The notes beneath the pieces are model-generated. The model worked only from the letters and a program-made list of their open reading frames with translations. It did no database searches and was not told the DNA's origin. The position numbers and the translations under genes are program-made. This document shows, in pieces, positions 19,446 to 30,200 of a DNA stretch of 64,000 nt. Position 1 is the stretch's first letter. The number at the start of each line of letters is the position of its first letter. Location: the NCBI RefSeq assembly GCF_014837015.1, contig NZ_JACSPT010000015.1, positions 18,304 to 82,303 on the forward strand, written 5' to 3'. Source of the DNA: Acinetobacter pecorum. Its GTDB lineage: Bacteria > Pseudomonadota > Gammaproteobacteria > Pseudomonadales > Moraxellaceae.

Positions 19446-20180
19446 ATGACCATTATTCCTACTATTGATCGTATCGATGCACTTGCTTCCGAATATGCAG
19501 ACAAATCACCTAATGAAATTTTGGCACTTGCCCTGAGCCAGCAAGGTGAAATCGCGATTTCATTTTCTGGTGCCGAAGATGTGGTATTGATTGATATGGC
19601 CTCTCATCTGGGGAAGCCGTTCCGGGTATTCAGTCTGGATACTGGCCGTTTACATGCAGAAACCTATCAGTTTATTGAAAAGGTTCGTCAGCATTATAAT
19701 ATTGATATTGAGATCTGTTTCCCGGAAACTGAGGCTATCCAGCAACTGACTACTGAAAAAGGCCTGTTCAGTTTTTACCGGGATGGTCACCAGGAATGTT
19801 GTGGAATCCGCAAAGTTCAGCCACTACGTAAAAAGCTGGCCACGTTGGACGGATGGATTACCGGTCAGCGTAAAGACCAAAGCCCGGGCACACGCAATGA
19901 AATTCCTGTAGTTCAGGCAGATCCAGGTTTTTCCGGTCCCGGAAAGCAGCTAATCAAATACAATCCTCTGGCAAACTGGTCCAGTGCTGATGTCTGGAGT
20001 TATATCCGCATGATGGAAGTGCCTTATAATGCCCTGCATGAAAAAGGTTTCGTTTCAATTGGCTGTGAACCCTGTACCCGCCCTGTCCTGCCAAATCAGC
20101 ATGAACGTGAAGGTCGCTGGTGGTGGGAAGAGGCCACCCACAAAGAATGCGGGCTGCATGCCGGCAACTTGAAAAAGTGA
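19446..20180 (+). CDS. cysH: Assimilatory adenylyl-sulfate (APS) reductase
   Basis: 244 aa. A P-loop-like SFSGAED lies at 39-45. The Cys pair ECCG (118-119) and the CEPC pair (207, 210) would bind a [4Fe-4S] cluster, and the catalytic Cys is in KECGLH (235). Enzymes with the extra CC and CXXC pairs use APS, while E. coli-type PAPS reductases lack them. It reduces activated sulfate to sulfite with thioredoxin in cysteine biosynthesis. It is a single gene with its own terminator; other cys genes are not in the window. Confidence 0.93.
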   Translation: MTIIPTIDRIDALASEYADKSPNEILALALSQQGEIAISFSGAEDVVLIDMASHLGKPFRVFSLDTGRLHAETYQFIEKVRQHYNIDIEICFPETEAIQQLTTEKGLFSFYRDGHQECCGIRKVQPLRKKLATLDGWITGQRKDQSPGTRNEIPVVQADPGFSGPGKQLIKYNPLANWSSADVWSYIRMMEVPYNALHEKGFVSIGCEPCTRPVLPNQHEREGRWWWEEATHKECGLHAGNLKK

Positions 20181-20188
20181 TCTAGCAT

Positions 20189-20216
20189 AACCACCGACTC
20201 ATCGGTGGTTTTTTTG
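20189..20216 (+). terminator. Terminator after cysH
   Basis: AACCACCGA-CTCA-TCGGTGGTT followed by T-run, 10 bp after the stop. Confidence 0.92.
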
Positions 20217-20352
20217 TAAACGAAACATCTACAGAAAAATCAGTACCTTTCCACGACAAAACCGCTATACTTTGTAATGTCTATATTAATAATTCTAACA
20301 AGGTTGTTCGGATCAGAGCAGCTGAAGAAACTGCAGTGAGGCAATTTACGCT

Positions 20353-21735
20353 ATGCGTCCATTACACCCGATTGATCTTATTTTCTTGACTTTAGAAAAA
20401 CGACAGCAGCCTATGCATGTAGGTGGGCTATTTTTATTCCAGATTCCCGATAATGCACCCACTTCTTTTATTCAGAATCTGGTGAGGGATATTCAAAATT
20501 CAAAATCTACCCCTATTCCACCTTTTAACAACTATTTAAACGGATTATTTTGGGATGAAGACCAAGAGTTTGATTTAGATCATCATTTTCGTCATATTGC
20601 GCTGCCAAAACCGGGCCGTATCCGTGAACTGCTCACCTATATTTCACAAGAACATAGTGCCCTGATTGATCGCGCCAAACCTTTATGGACCTGCCATATC
20701 ATTGAAGGTATTGAAGGTAACCGTTTTGCCATGTATTTCAAGATCCATCATGCCATGGTGGATGGAATTGCCGGCATGCGTCTGGTAGAAAAATCACTTT
20801 CATTTGACCCCCATGCCAAGAGTATTGTACCGCCGTGGTGTGTAGAAGGGCCACGTGCCAAACGCCTGAAAGCACCCAAAGTGAATGGCTTTAAAAATGT
20901 CTTGCAAGCCATTAAAGGACAATTGGAATGCGTGCCGCGAGTCGCTTATGAGCTGTCGCAAACCGTCATGAAAGATATGGGGCGTAATCCAGATTATGTG
21001 TCCAGCTTTCAGGCGCCAAGCTGTATTCTGAATCAACGCGTCAGTGCTTCTCGTCGTTTTGCCGCCCAGTCTTTTGAGTTTTCACGTTTACGCCATATTT
21101 CCAAGACATTAGGCGTGACCATTAATGACATTGTCCTCGCCATTTGCTCTGGGGCATTACGTGAATATTTATTATCACAAGATGCCCTGCCGAAAAAACC
21201 GTTAATTGCTATGGTTCCGGCTTCGCTGCGCAGTGATGATTCCGATATATCCAACCGTATTACCATGATTCTGGCCAATCTGGGTACCCATAAAGAAGAC
21301 CCGCTGGAACGGCTCAAGATCGTACGTCGCAGTGTACTCAGTGCCAAAGAGCGCTTTAAACGTATGAATGCCAATCAGATTCTAAACTATAGTGCCTTTG
21401 TTTATGGTGCAGCAGGTCTGAATATTGCATCCGGTTTAATGCCGACACGTCAGGCTTTTAACGTGATTATTTCCAATGTGCCAGGACCACAAGAACCACT
21501 TTACTGGAATGGTGCGCGCCTTGAAGCGCTGTATCCTGCCTCCATTGTGCTCGATGGTCAGGCACTCAATATCACCATGACCAGCTATTTAGACAAACTG
21601 GAAGTTGGCTTGACCGCATGTCGGAATGCCTTGCCGAAAATGCAGAATTTGCTAACGCATCTTGAAGAAGAAATTCAACGATTTGAATTCATTATACAGG
21701 GCGAACCCGCCCCAAAGTTACAGGCGGTGAGCTAA
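20353..21735 (+). CDS. atfA: Wax ester synthase / diacylglycerol acyltransferase
   Basis: 460 aa. The catalytic HHXXXDG motif is HHAMVDG (132-138). The N-terminus MRPLHPIDLIFLTLEKRQQPMHVGG and the C-terminal block SNVPGPQEPLYWNGARLEALYP are nearly those I remember for the ADP1 bifunctional WS/DGAT. It joins fatty acyl-CoA to long-chain alcohols (wax esters) or diacylglycerol (triacylglycerol), building storage lipid granules at the inner membrane. It stands alone, as in other Acinetobacter. Its presence close to two FadL-type porins is suggestive but not proof of a functional link. Confidence 0.95.
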   Translation: MRPLHPIDLIFLTLEKRQQPMHVGGLFLFQIPDNAPTSFIQNLVRDIQNSKSTPIPPFNNYLNGLFWDEDQEFDLDHHFRHIALPKPGRIRELLTYISQEHSALIDRAKPLWTCHIIEGIEGNRFAMYFKIHHAMVDGIAGMRLVEKSLSFDPHAKSIVPPWCVEGPRAKRLKAPKVNGFKNVLQAIKGQLECVPRVAYELSQTVMKDMGRNPDYVSSFQAPSCILNQRVSASRRFAAQSFEFSRLRHISKTLGVTINDIVLAICSGALREYLLSQDALPKKPLIAMVPASLRSDDSDISNRITMILANLGTHKEDPLERLKIVRRSVLSAKERFKRMNANQILNYSAFVYGAAGLNIASGLMPTRQAFNVIISNVPGPQEPLYWNGARLEALYPASIVLDGQALNITMTSYLDKLEVGLTACRNALPKMQNLLTHLEEEIQRFEFIIQGEPAPKLQAVS

Positions 21736-21805
21736 CCGCAGATGAATAAATAAAATAGCCAGGCTGACAAAGAGAATGATAATTTTTGCCAGTCCTTGCC
21801 AAAGA

Positions 21806-21834
21806 ATAAAGGGACCAGATTGGTCCCTTTTCTT
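21806..21834. terminator. Terminator after wax ester synthase gene
   Basis: AAAGGGACCA-GAT-TGGTCCCTTTT with T-rich flank. It is symmetric enough to act for the reverse-strand small gene at 21944 as well. Confidence 0.85.
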
Positions 21835-21943
21835 TATTTTTTAAATCTTTCTGATTTTTTTAGAATTTTTGGAGGATTTTCCTAGGTAGAAGAAAATCTC
21901 TTCAAATGATTTTTGCCCGCTTAGAAAACCGAAAACAAGATCA

Positions 21944-22117
21944 TCAGCTTTTAATGGTACGGCACTGTTGCAGTAATTGATGACAGGCACTACGAATCAT
22001 ACTTGCGGTAATCTGAACTTCATTACCGCGTTCATCTACGATATAGCCTGCATGTACAGTCTTTGGTTCTAATACGTGTTTTAGGCCTTTATTGATTACT
22101 GCTTTACTCATATTCAT
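21944..22117 (-). CDS. Small conserved protein, PA1571-like
   Basis: 57 aa, not long enough for usual ORF cut-offs. The start at 22117 is preceded by AGGAG with a 6-base spacing, which selects it over the second ATG two codons later. The core HAGYIVDERGNEVQITASMI followed by RSACHQL resembles the small pseudomonad PA1571 family (a G-x-x-D-x-x-G-x-E-x-x-I-T pattern and an R-x-x-C helix). The function is unknown. It is transcribed in the same direction as rng, 130 bp further on, without a clear terminator between, so it could be read from rng. Confidence 0.75.
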   Translation of the reverse strand: MNMSKAVINKGLKHVLEPKTVHAGYIVDERGNEVQITASMIRSACHQLLQQCRTIKS

Positions 22118-22249
22118 CACACACTCCTTTTGCTAAGCCTGAAACTGGGAGAAACGGCTTTGGCTAATTCATGCATCTAGTATTGTAAATAAAGGCCCCG
22201 ATGTAAAATTTCAGATGTAACAAGTGTTTAACGATATTCTGTTACAATT

Positions 22250-23716
22250 TCAGCTGAGAATGATATCGTATTGCTCTTGCGTATAGAGATTTTCCACCTG
22301 GAACTTAATCACGCGATTAATAAAATGCTCCAGATCAGCGACAGCCGGCGCTTCCACTGTTAACAAGCGATCAATAACAGCTGGATGCGCGACAACAGTA
22401 AAGCCACTCTGTGACTCATAAGCACGGGCATAGCGTAGAATTTCCCTGAATATTTCGTAACATACTGACTCGGCTGTTTTAACATAACCCCGCCCCTGAC
22501 AGGTCGGACAAGACTCACACAGCAGATGCTCCAGCGATTCACGGGTCCGTTTCCGGGTCATTTCCACCAAGCCAAGTTCTGACACCTGAGTAATCTTGGT
22601 TTTGGCATGATCACGTTCCAGCATACGTTCAAACTGTTTCATCACTTCTTCACGATGCTGCGCTTCCTGCATGTCAATAAAATCAATGATGATAATGCCA
22701 CCGAGATTACGCAAACGTAACTGACGTGCGATAACCTGCGTCGCTTCCATATTGGTTTTAAAGACGGTGTCTTCCAGCGAACGGCCACCAACATAAGAGC
22801 CAGTATTGACATCAATCGTAGCCATGGCTTCGGTCTGGTCAATCATTAAATAGCCACCAGACTTGAGCGCAACCCGGGTTTGCAATGCCTTCTGCAGATC
22901 TTCTTCGACATTATACAGGTCAAAAATTGGCCGTTCCCCCGGATAATGCAGCAAACGGTTTTTCATGTTCGGAACGAATTCTTCGACAAATTCCTGCAGC
23001 TTGGCATGAATCTCCCGTGAGTCTACATAAATTTTGGCCGTTTCTTCATTGGCCAGATCACGAATGACGCGTTGCGGCAAAGGCAATTCTTCAAAAATCA
23101 AAGAAGGTACCGCAATAATCTTTTGCTTGCGCTGGATGTATTCCCAGAGTTTGGCCAGATAAGCCATATCCTGCGCGATGGCTTCTTCTTCAATCCCTTC
23201 TGCCGCAGTACGCACAATCACTGAGCCCGGCAGCTTGTGCTCCACCTGAATCCGCTCAATGATAGAACGCAAACGATTACGCTCTTCTTCGGATTCAATC
23301 CGTTGCGATACCCCAATATGATTGCCATATGGCATCAAGACCAAATAGCGTGAAGGAATAGACAGGTCAGTAGACAGGCGTGCGCCTTTGGTACCGAGCA
23401 TATCCTTCATGACCTGAACAGTGAGGGTCTGTCCCGGTTGCAGTAGCTCAAAAACATTCGGGGTTGGCTGATTGCGTGGCCAGACCATATCATTGATATG
23501 CAAAAATGCAGTACGCGAGAGTCCGATATCTACGAAAGCGGCCTGCATCCCGGGTAAAACCCGCACCACTTTTCCTTTATAGACATTTCCTACCAGACCA
23601 CGCTTGGCGGTACGCTCGACAAACAGTTCATTGACCGTGCCGTTTTCAATTAACGCGACCCGACATTCCATCGGTGTGACGTTAATCAACAACTCGTCAG
23701 ACATAAATACACTCAA
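22250..23716 (-). CDS. rng: Ribonuclease G
   Basis: 488 aa, the length of E. coli RNase G. The S1-like domain lies at about residues 38-120 (GLVGNVYKGKVVRVLPGMQAAFVDIG). The DNase I-like catalytic part has the two Mg-binding Asp in ATIDVNTGSY and IIIIDFIDM. The Zn-link motif is CESCPTCQGRGYV. It lacks the long C-terminal scaffold of RNase E. It is an endonuclease for 16S rRNA 5' maturation and mRNA decay. It follows maf by 27 bp in the conserved mreBCD-maf-rng order. Confidence 0.95.
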   Translation of the reverse strand: MSVFMSDELLINVTPMECRVALIENGTVNELFVERTAKRGLVGNVYKGKVVRVLPGMQAAFVDIGLSRTAFLHINDMVWPRNQPTPNVFELLQPGQTLTVQVMKDMLGTKGARLSTDLSIPSRYLVLMPYGNHIGVSQRIESEEERNRLRSIIERIQVEHKLPGSVIVRTAAEGIEEEAIAQDMAYLAKLWEYIQRKQKIIAVPSLIFEELPLPQRVIRDLANEETAKIYVDSREIHAKLQEFVEEFVPNMKNRLLHYPGERPIFDLYNVEEDLQKALQTRVALKSGGYLMIDQTEAMATIDVNTGSYVGGRSLEDTVFKTNMEATQVIARQLRLRNLGGIIIIDFIDMQEAQHREEVMKQFERMLERDHAKTKITQVSELGLVEMTRKRTRESLEHLLCESCPTCQGRGYVKTAESVCYEIFREILRYARAYESQSGFTVVAHPAVIDRLLTVEAPAVADLEHFINRVIKFQVENLYTQEQYDIILS

Positions 23717-23743
23717 AACATTATAAGAATTCTTTTTCAGCAG

Positions 23744-24310
23744 TTAATTTAGTGCCTTAACCGTCTGTAATAACTGTACTGTTTCATATAAGGGCAAGCC
23801 CACCACATTGGAATAACTGCCCTGTATTTTTGGAATATAACGTGCAGCAATTCCTTGAATTGCATAAGCCCCGGCTTTACCCAAAGGCTCACCTGTCGCC
23901 CAGTAACTTTCCATATCTGCAGCGCTCAGGATTTGAAATTCGACCTGTGTACGCACCACTATACTGTATTTTTCACACTTTGTACGAACACAGACGCCAC
24001 TATACACATCATGCCATCGACCAGAGATTTTTGTCCATATTTCAATCGCATGTTCTTTAGATTCAGGTTTGCCCAGAATCTCCTGATCGACCCCTAAACT
24101 GGTATCCGCAGCAATAATGATGGCATCCGGATAGCGTTCGGCCACGGCATCCGCTTTGGCTCGTGCCAGACGCTCGACATAAGCAGCGACTGTCTCGCCC
24201 TCTTGTACCGATTCGTCAATTTCTGGACTATAAATATCAAATTGTAGCCCGAGTTGCTGTAACAACTCGCGACGTCGTGGTGAGCTGGAAGCTAGAACTA
24301 TATGCGCCAT
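23744..24310 (-). CDS. maf: Maf/YhdE nucleoside triphosphate pyrophosphatase
   Basis: 188 aa. The N-terminal LASSSPRRRELLQQLG is the Maf signature, followed by SPEIDES, the conserved AKA and IIAADTSLGVD. Maf proteins hydrolyse dTTP/UTP or modified nucleotides to the monophosphate; the YhdE subgroup prefers dTTP and UTP. It lies between mreD (overlapping 13 bp) and rng. Confidence 0.93.
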   Translation of the reverse strand: MAHIVLASSSPRRRELLQQLGLQFDIYSPEIDESVQEGETVAAYVERLARAKADAVAERYPDAIIIAADTSLGVDQEILGKPESKEHAIEIWTKISGRWHDVYSGVCVRTKCEKYSIVVRTQVEFQILSAADMESYWATGEPLGKAGAYAIQGIAARYIPKIQGSYSNVVGLPLYETVQLLQTVKALN

Positions 24311-24789
24311 TTTTTCAGCATATAATAAATTACTGGCCAGACCAGAATACTGGTGAGCATCGGAATCCAGTGCCGTGCAAAAGAAAATTGCATCCCGGCC
24401 ATAATCTGGGCAAAAAAGATTATCAGCAAATACGCCACAATCGCCAGCCCCATAATCACCCAGAGATTATTGAAGGTCAGGATACGGCGTTCGCGGGTCA
24501 GAAAACGGGCTAAAAAGGCGATAATGATAAAGCTGAGTGCATTCAGACCCAAGGGGGCATCTAGCAGCAAATCCATAAAAATACCGGTGCCGAAGGCAAA
24601 CCAGATTCCGCACCAGGTTGGCTGGCACAGCACCCAGAATAGCATGATCATCAGCATGAACAGCGGACGCCAGCCCGAGAGATTATAGGAAAGTGGATAG
24701 ACCATTAAAATGGAAGCTACAATCACCGAAATGACAATAGCCATTAAAGGATCACGATGCTTTCTAGACTTCATCCTAGCGATTGACAT
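24298..24789 (-). CDS. mreD: Rod shape-determining protein MreD
   Basis: 163 aa, with five or six transmembrane segments and little else, matching MreD in size. It shares the elongasome complex with MreB and MreC at the inner membrane. It overlaps mreC by 14 bp and maf by 13 bp, so translation is probably coupled. Identification relies partly on operon position. Confidence 0.92.
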   Translation of the reverse strand: MSIARMKSRKHRDPLMAIVISVIVASILMVYPLSYNLSGWRPLFMLMIMLFWVLCQPTWCGIWFAFGTGIFMDLLLDAPLGLNALSFIIIAFLARFLTRERRILTFNNLWVIMGLAIVAYLLIIFFAQIMAGMQFSFARHWIPMLTSILVWPVIYYMLKKWRI

Positions 24790-25633
24790 GCGGTTGCTCC
24801 ATCGCTAATGAATCGGAAAATAACACCACCACGTGATGTCCACCGGCCAGCTGGGCGGCAGGTGTGACATCAATCTGGGCAAACTCTCCGGAATTATGCC
24901 GTTGTACTTTAGACACCTGCCCCACCAGATAACCTGCCGGAAAATGTTGTCCCAAGCCCGAACTATAGACTTTTTCACCGACCTTGATATTGGCACTGGT
25001 CGGCACATATTCCATTTTCAAACGTCCCAGATCACCTGTGCCCGAGACAATGGCACGCATGCCCGTACGTTCCAGACGCACTGACAGTGAATGCTCTTTA
25101 TCAGACAGCAGCATGACCCGGCTACTATGCGGATAGACATTGATAATCTGTCCCATGATACCCTTGTCGTCCAGTACCGTTTGCCCGACTTTTAGCTGGC
25201 TTTTAGCACCCCGGTTGATCACGATAATATGCCGCAATGGATCGGCATCGGTGCCAATCACTTCCGCAATTTCGATACGTCCATCAATGATTAGCGGTGT
25301 GTCCAATAGACCGCGCAAACGGGTATTTTCGGCAGAAAGTTCAGAGATTTTTTGTAAGCGTACCTGTGCCTGTAACAGCTCGGCCTGCATCGCGGTATTT
25401 TCCCGGCGCAACTGAGCTTCAGACTTGGTTTGTTGATTTAACCACTCTCGCGACAATACCGGATAACTGGCCACCGCATAAATAGGATTATAAGCAGCGT
25501 ACAAGACATCCCTTGCAGGTTGAACAACATGTGGCATGCGCCAATCAAAGAAAAGCACCACCAGGCATGTCACCAATGCAATGATAAAAGAGCGAAAAGA
25601 TGGCGGTTGTCGAGAAAACAGATGTGCTTGCAC
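24776..25633 (-). CDS. mreC: Rod shape-determining protein MreC
   Basis: 285 aa. An N-terminal membrane anchor (about 15-33) precedes a coiled coil (about 65-110, QTKSEAQLRRENTAMQAELL). The periplasmic beta-rich domain begins at EVIGTDADPLRHIIVINRG and includes VGQTVLDDKGIMGQI. It dimerises and bridges MreB to the peptidoglycan synthases. It starts 16 bp after mreB. Confidence 0.95.
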   Translation of the reverse strand: MQAHLFSRQPPSFRSFIIALVTCLVVLFFDWRMPHVVQPARDVLYAAYNPIYAVASYPVLSREWLNQQTKSEAQLRRENTAMQAELLQAQVRLQKISELSAENTRLRGLLDTPLIIDGRIEIAEVIGTDADPLRHIIVINRGAKSQLKVGQTVLDDKGIMGQIINVYPHSSRVMLLSDKEHSLSVRLERTGMRAIVSGTGDLGRLKMEYVPTSANIKVGEKVYSSGLGQHFPAGYLVGQVSKVQRHNSGEFAQIDVTPAAQLAGGHHVVVLFSDSLAMEQPHVNR

Positions 25634-25649
25634 CCGCCGGATCCTTTTC

Positions 25650-26717
<1,068 letters not shown>

Positions 26718-26828
26718 TTATATGGACGCAAGGTGGCCACTTTAACTAAATGTGATGATTTGGACAAGTCAATCGCTTATCATAACGCATGATAATTTGA
26801 ATTTTTTTAATACTGATTAGGTAATATT

Positions 26829-27143
26829 ATGTCTACATCGGATGCACAGCATTCTGCAGATTTAAGTGCAGAAACAGTTTCAGCTATTGCCAACCTTGCA
26901 CGGTTATCTCTCAATGATACGCAATCTGCTGAATATGCTCAAAGTTTAAATAAAATTTTAGGCATGATGGAAACCCTGAAAGGCATCAATACCGATGGTG
27001 TTGAACCCCTGAAAAGCCCTTTCGACCACCCTCAGCCGCTACGTGATGACGTGGTTACCGAAACCAATCATCGTGAGCAATACCAAGCAGTTGCACCAGC
27101 TGTTCAGGATGGCTTGTACCTCGTACCGCGCGTGATTGAGTAA
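26829..27143 (+). CDS. gatC: Asp/Glu-tRNA(Asn/Gln) amidotransferase subunit C
   Basis: 104 aa. The GatC pattern is clear: AIANLARLSLNDTQSAEYAQ followed by LNKILGMMETLKGINTDGVEP and the C-terminal LRDDVV. GatC stabilises the GatA-GatB complex that converts misacylated Glu-tRNA(Gln) or Asp-tRNA(Asn). It opens the gatCAB operon, 52 bp before gatA. Confidence 0.95.
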   Translation: MSTSDAQHSADLSAETVSAIANLARLSLNDTQSAEYAQSLNKILGMMETLKGINTDGVEPLKSPFDHPQPLRDDVVTETNHREQYQAVAPAVQDGLYLVPRVIE

Positions 27144-27195
27144 TTACTACCCAGTTCATTCTTTTTATTAAATTAAACGTAAAGAATTATTTCTC

Positions 27196-28674
27196 ATGAC
27201 AGATTTACATCGCTTATCTATTCGTGAACTTAGTGAAGGTCTGGCAAATGCCCAGTTTTCATCTCGCGAATTGACTGAACACTACTTAAAGCGCATTGCA
27301 AAAATTGATGCACAGGTCAAGGCTTATGTGACGGTAACTGCTGAACAGGCATTGGCTGAAGCTGATGCTGCCGATGCTGCAATCAAATCTGGTAATGCCT
27401 CTGCCCTGACTGGTGTGCCAGTTGCCCACAAAGACATTTTCTGTACCCAGGGCATCAAGACCACTGCCGGTTCTAAAATGCTGGACAATTTTATCTCTCC
27501 TTACGATGCGACCGTAGTAGCGAAAGGCAAAGCTGCGGGCCTGGTCACTTTAGGTAAAGTGAACATGGACGAATTCGCAATGGGTTCGACCTCTGAAAAC
27601 TCATACTACGGCGCAACGGCTAACCCTTGGAACCTGGGTCATGTCCCTGGCGGTTCTTCAGGTGGCTCTGCAGCAGCTGTAGCAGCCGATCTTGCTCCGT
27701 TTGCAACTGGTACTGACACCGGCGGTTCTATCCGTCAACCTGCGTCATTCTGTGGCCTGACCGGCCTTAAACCGACCTATGGCCGAGTATCACGTTTCGG
27801 TATGATTGCCTATGCCTCATCACTGGATCAAGGCGGTCCGATGGCACGTTCGGCAGAAGACTGTGCTTACCTGATGAATGTGATGGCCGGCCATGATGCC
27901 AAAGATTCAACCTCAATGGACAAAGACGTTGATGACTATGTGGCAAATCTGAACGCCACATCTGTAAAAGGTTTGCGCATCGGTATTCCAAAGCAATACT
28001 TCAATGTGGAAGGTCTGGATGCAGACGTAAAAGCACGGGTTGAAGAATCCTTAAAAAAACTGGAAGACATGGGCGCAATTCTGGTTGAGATTGATCTCGA
28101 TATGACAGAAAGCTATGTGCCGACTTACTATCTGATCGCGCCTGCTGAAGCCTCTTCGAATCTGTCACGTTATGACGGCGTGCGTTATGGCTACCGTGCA
28201 GAAAACCCGGTGGACCTGATGGACCTGTACAAGCGTTCACGTTCAGAAGGATTTGGTGCAGAAGTGCAACGCCGTATCCTGATTGGTACGTATGCCCTGT
28301 CTGCAGGTTATTACGATGCTTACTATGTAAAAGCACAGAAAGTACGCCGCCTGATCCAGCAAGATTTCCTCAAAGCATTTGAATCTGTCGATGTCATCGC
28401 AGCACCTTCTGCGCCAACGACTGCCTATAAAATTGGTGCGGATTTAACGCCAGTTGAAATGTACCTGGGCGATATTTATACGCTTGCGGTAAACCTGGCA
28501 GGTCTTCCTGCGATTAACGCGCCTGTCGGTTTTGACCAGAACAACTTGCCAGTTGGCTTACAGCTGATTGGTACTTACTGGTCAGAATCTCAATTGTTGT
28601 CTGTGGTACATCAGTATCAACAGGCCACAGATTGGCATACACAACGCGCTGCAATTGCTGAGGAGAACGCATAA
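27196..28674 (+). CDS. gatA: Asp/Glu-tRNA(Asn/Gln) amidotransferase subunit A
   Basis: 492 aa. This is the amidase-signature subunit: VAHKDIF contains the catalytic Lys, [13 protein letters not shown] the cis-Ser, and [17 protein letters not shown] the nucleophile Ser. It releases ammonia from glutamine for GatB. Its stop codon overlaps the gatB start by one base (TAATG). Confidence 0.97.
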   Translation: MTDLHRLSIRELSEGLANAQFSSRELTEHYLKRIAKIDAQVKAYVTVTAEQALAEADAADAAIKSGNASALTGVPVAHKDIFCTQGIKTTAGSKMLDNFISPYDATVVAKGKAAGLVTLGKVNMDEFAMGSTSENSYYGATANPWNLGHVPGGSSGGSAAAVAADLAPFATGTDTGGSIRQPASFCGLTGLKPTYGRVSRFGMIAYASSLDQGGPMARSAEDCAYLMNVMAGHDAKDSTSMDKDVDDYVANLNATSVKGLRIGIPKQYFNVEGLDADVKARVEESLKKLEDMGAILVEIDLDMTESYVPTYYLIAPAEASSNLSRYDGVRYGYRAENPVDLMDLYKRSRSEGFGAEVQRRILIGTYALSAGYYDAYYVKAQKVRRLIQQDFLKAFESVDVIAAPSAPTTAYKIGADLTPVEMYLGDIYTLAVNLAGLPAINAPVGFDQNNLPVGLQLIGTYWSESQLLSVVHQYQQATDWHTQRAAIAEENA

Positions 28675-30155
28675 TGGCTCAAGCTCAAAAATCGGCTAAA
28701 CCGAAATCCAACCTGATTGATGGCTGGGAAGTCGTTATTGGTATCGAGATTCACACTCAGCTTGCCACCAATACCAAAATTTTCTCAGGTTCATCGACTG
28801 TTTTTGGTAATGATCCAAACACCCAAGCCAGCCTGGTTGATTTGGCCATGCCGGGCGTATTGCCGGTATTGAACAAAGAAGTGGTTGATCTTGCGATTCG
28901 CTTTGGTCTGGGTATCGATGCTTACATCGACCAGGCTTCTGTGTTTGCGCGTAAAAACTACTTCTACCCGGATTCTCCAAAAGGCTATCAGATCAGCCAG
29001 ATGGACAACCCGATTGTGGGCTTGGGTCATATCGACATCCAGCTTGAAGATGGCACGGTTAAACGCATTGGCGTAACCCGTGCGCATTTAGAGGAAGATG
29101 CAGGCAAATCGATTCATGACCAGTTTGAAGGCATGTCTGGTATCGATTTAAACCGTGCCGGTACGCCACTACTTGAAATTGTTTCTGAACCAGATATGCG
29201 TTCGGTTGAAGAAGCGGTTGCTTATATCAAAGCGATTCACACGCTTGTGCGCTGGTTAGGCATTTCCGACGGTAATATGGCGGAAGGTTCGTTCCGCTGT
29301 GACTGTAACGTGTCGTTACGTCGTCCGGGTCAACCGTTTGGTACACGTTGTGAATTGAAAAACCTCAACTCATTCCGTTTCATTGAACAAGCGATCAATG
29401 TTGAAATTGAACGTCAAATGGAAATTCTGGACTGGGATGGCACCATTGATCAGGAAACGCGTCTGTTCGACCCGGTAAAGATGGAAACGCGTTCAATGCG
29501 TTCTAAAGAAGAAGCGAACGATTACCGCTACTTCCCTGACCCAGACTTGTTGCCTGTGGTGATTGCTGATGAGCAAATCGAAGCCATTAAAGCAACCATG
29601 CCTGAGCTTCCTGCTGCACGCCGTGCACGTTTCGTGGCGGACTTTGGTGTGACTGAGTACGATGCACACGTTTTAACGCTTACACGTGAAATGTCAGAGT
29701 TTTACGAAGAAGTCGTCGCTGCTGCTGGCGGCGCTGCACAAGGTAAAGTGTCTGCAAACTGGGTGATGGGCGAATTCTCAGGGGCGCTAAACAAAGCAGG
29801 CTTAGATTTGGCGGATTCTCCTGTATCTGCGGAAAAACTTGGCGGTATGATCGCGCGTATTGTGGATAACACGATTAACGGTAAGATCGCGAAGCAAGTA
29901 TTCGGCTTTATGTGGGAAGAAGGCAAATCTGCGGACGAGATTATTGCTGAAAAAGGCTTGAAACAGGAAACTGATACAGGTGCGATTGAAGCGATTATTA
30001 AGGAAGTGCTTGCTGCCAACGAGAAGATGGTTGAAGAGTATAAATCTGGTAAAGAGAAAGCTTTCAATGGTCTGGTTGGTCAAGTCATGAAAGCAGCAAA
30101 AGGTAAAGCGAACCCTGCGCAAGTGAACGGATTAATGAAGAAATTGATTGGTTAA
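28674..30155 (+). CDS. gatB: Asp/Glu-tRNA(Asn/Gln) amidotransferase subunit B
   Basis: 493 aa. The kinase-like N-terminal domain begins [31 protein letters not shown] and [10 protein letters not shown] are typical, and the C-terminal YqeY-like tRNA-binding domain ends [10 protein letters not shown]. It phosphorylates the misacylated tRNA and amidates it. It is the last gene of gatCAB and is followed by a strong terminator shared with the convergent NACHT gene. Confidence 0.97.
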   Translation: MAQAQKSAKPKSNLIDGWEVVIGIEIHTQLATNTKIFSGSSTVFGNDPNTQASLVDLAMPGVLPVLNKEVVDLAIRFGLGIDAYIDQASVFARKNYFYPDSPKGYQISQMDNPIVGLGHIDIQLEDGTVKRIGVTRAHLEEDAGKSIHDQFEGMSGIDLNRAGTPLLEIVSEPDMRSVEEAVAYIKAIHTLVRWLGISDGNMAEGSFRCDCNVSLRRPGQPFGTRCELKNLNSFRFIEQAINVEIERQMEILDWDGTIDQETRLFDPVKMETRSMRSKEEANDYRYFPDPDLLPVVIADEQIEAIKATMPELPAARRARFVADFGVTEYDAHVLTLTREMSEFYEEVVAAAGGAAQGKVSANWVMGEFSGALNKAGLDLADSPVSAEKLGGMIARIVDNTINGKIAKQVFGFMWEEGKSADEIIAEKGLKQETDTGAIEAIIKEVLAANEKMVEEYKSGKEKAFNGLVGQVMKAAKGKANPAQVNGLMKKLIG

Positions 30156-30175
30156 TCTGATTTTTTCTTAAAAGA

Positions 30176-30200
30176 AAACCCGCTTTAGAGCGGGTTTTTT
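30176..30200. terminator. Bidirectional terminator between gatB and NACHT gene
   Basis: AAAACCCGCT-TTAG-AGCGGGTTTTTTT, directly before the NACHT stop codon; A- and T-runs on both sides. Confidence 0.92.
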
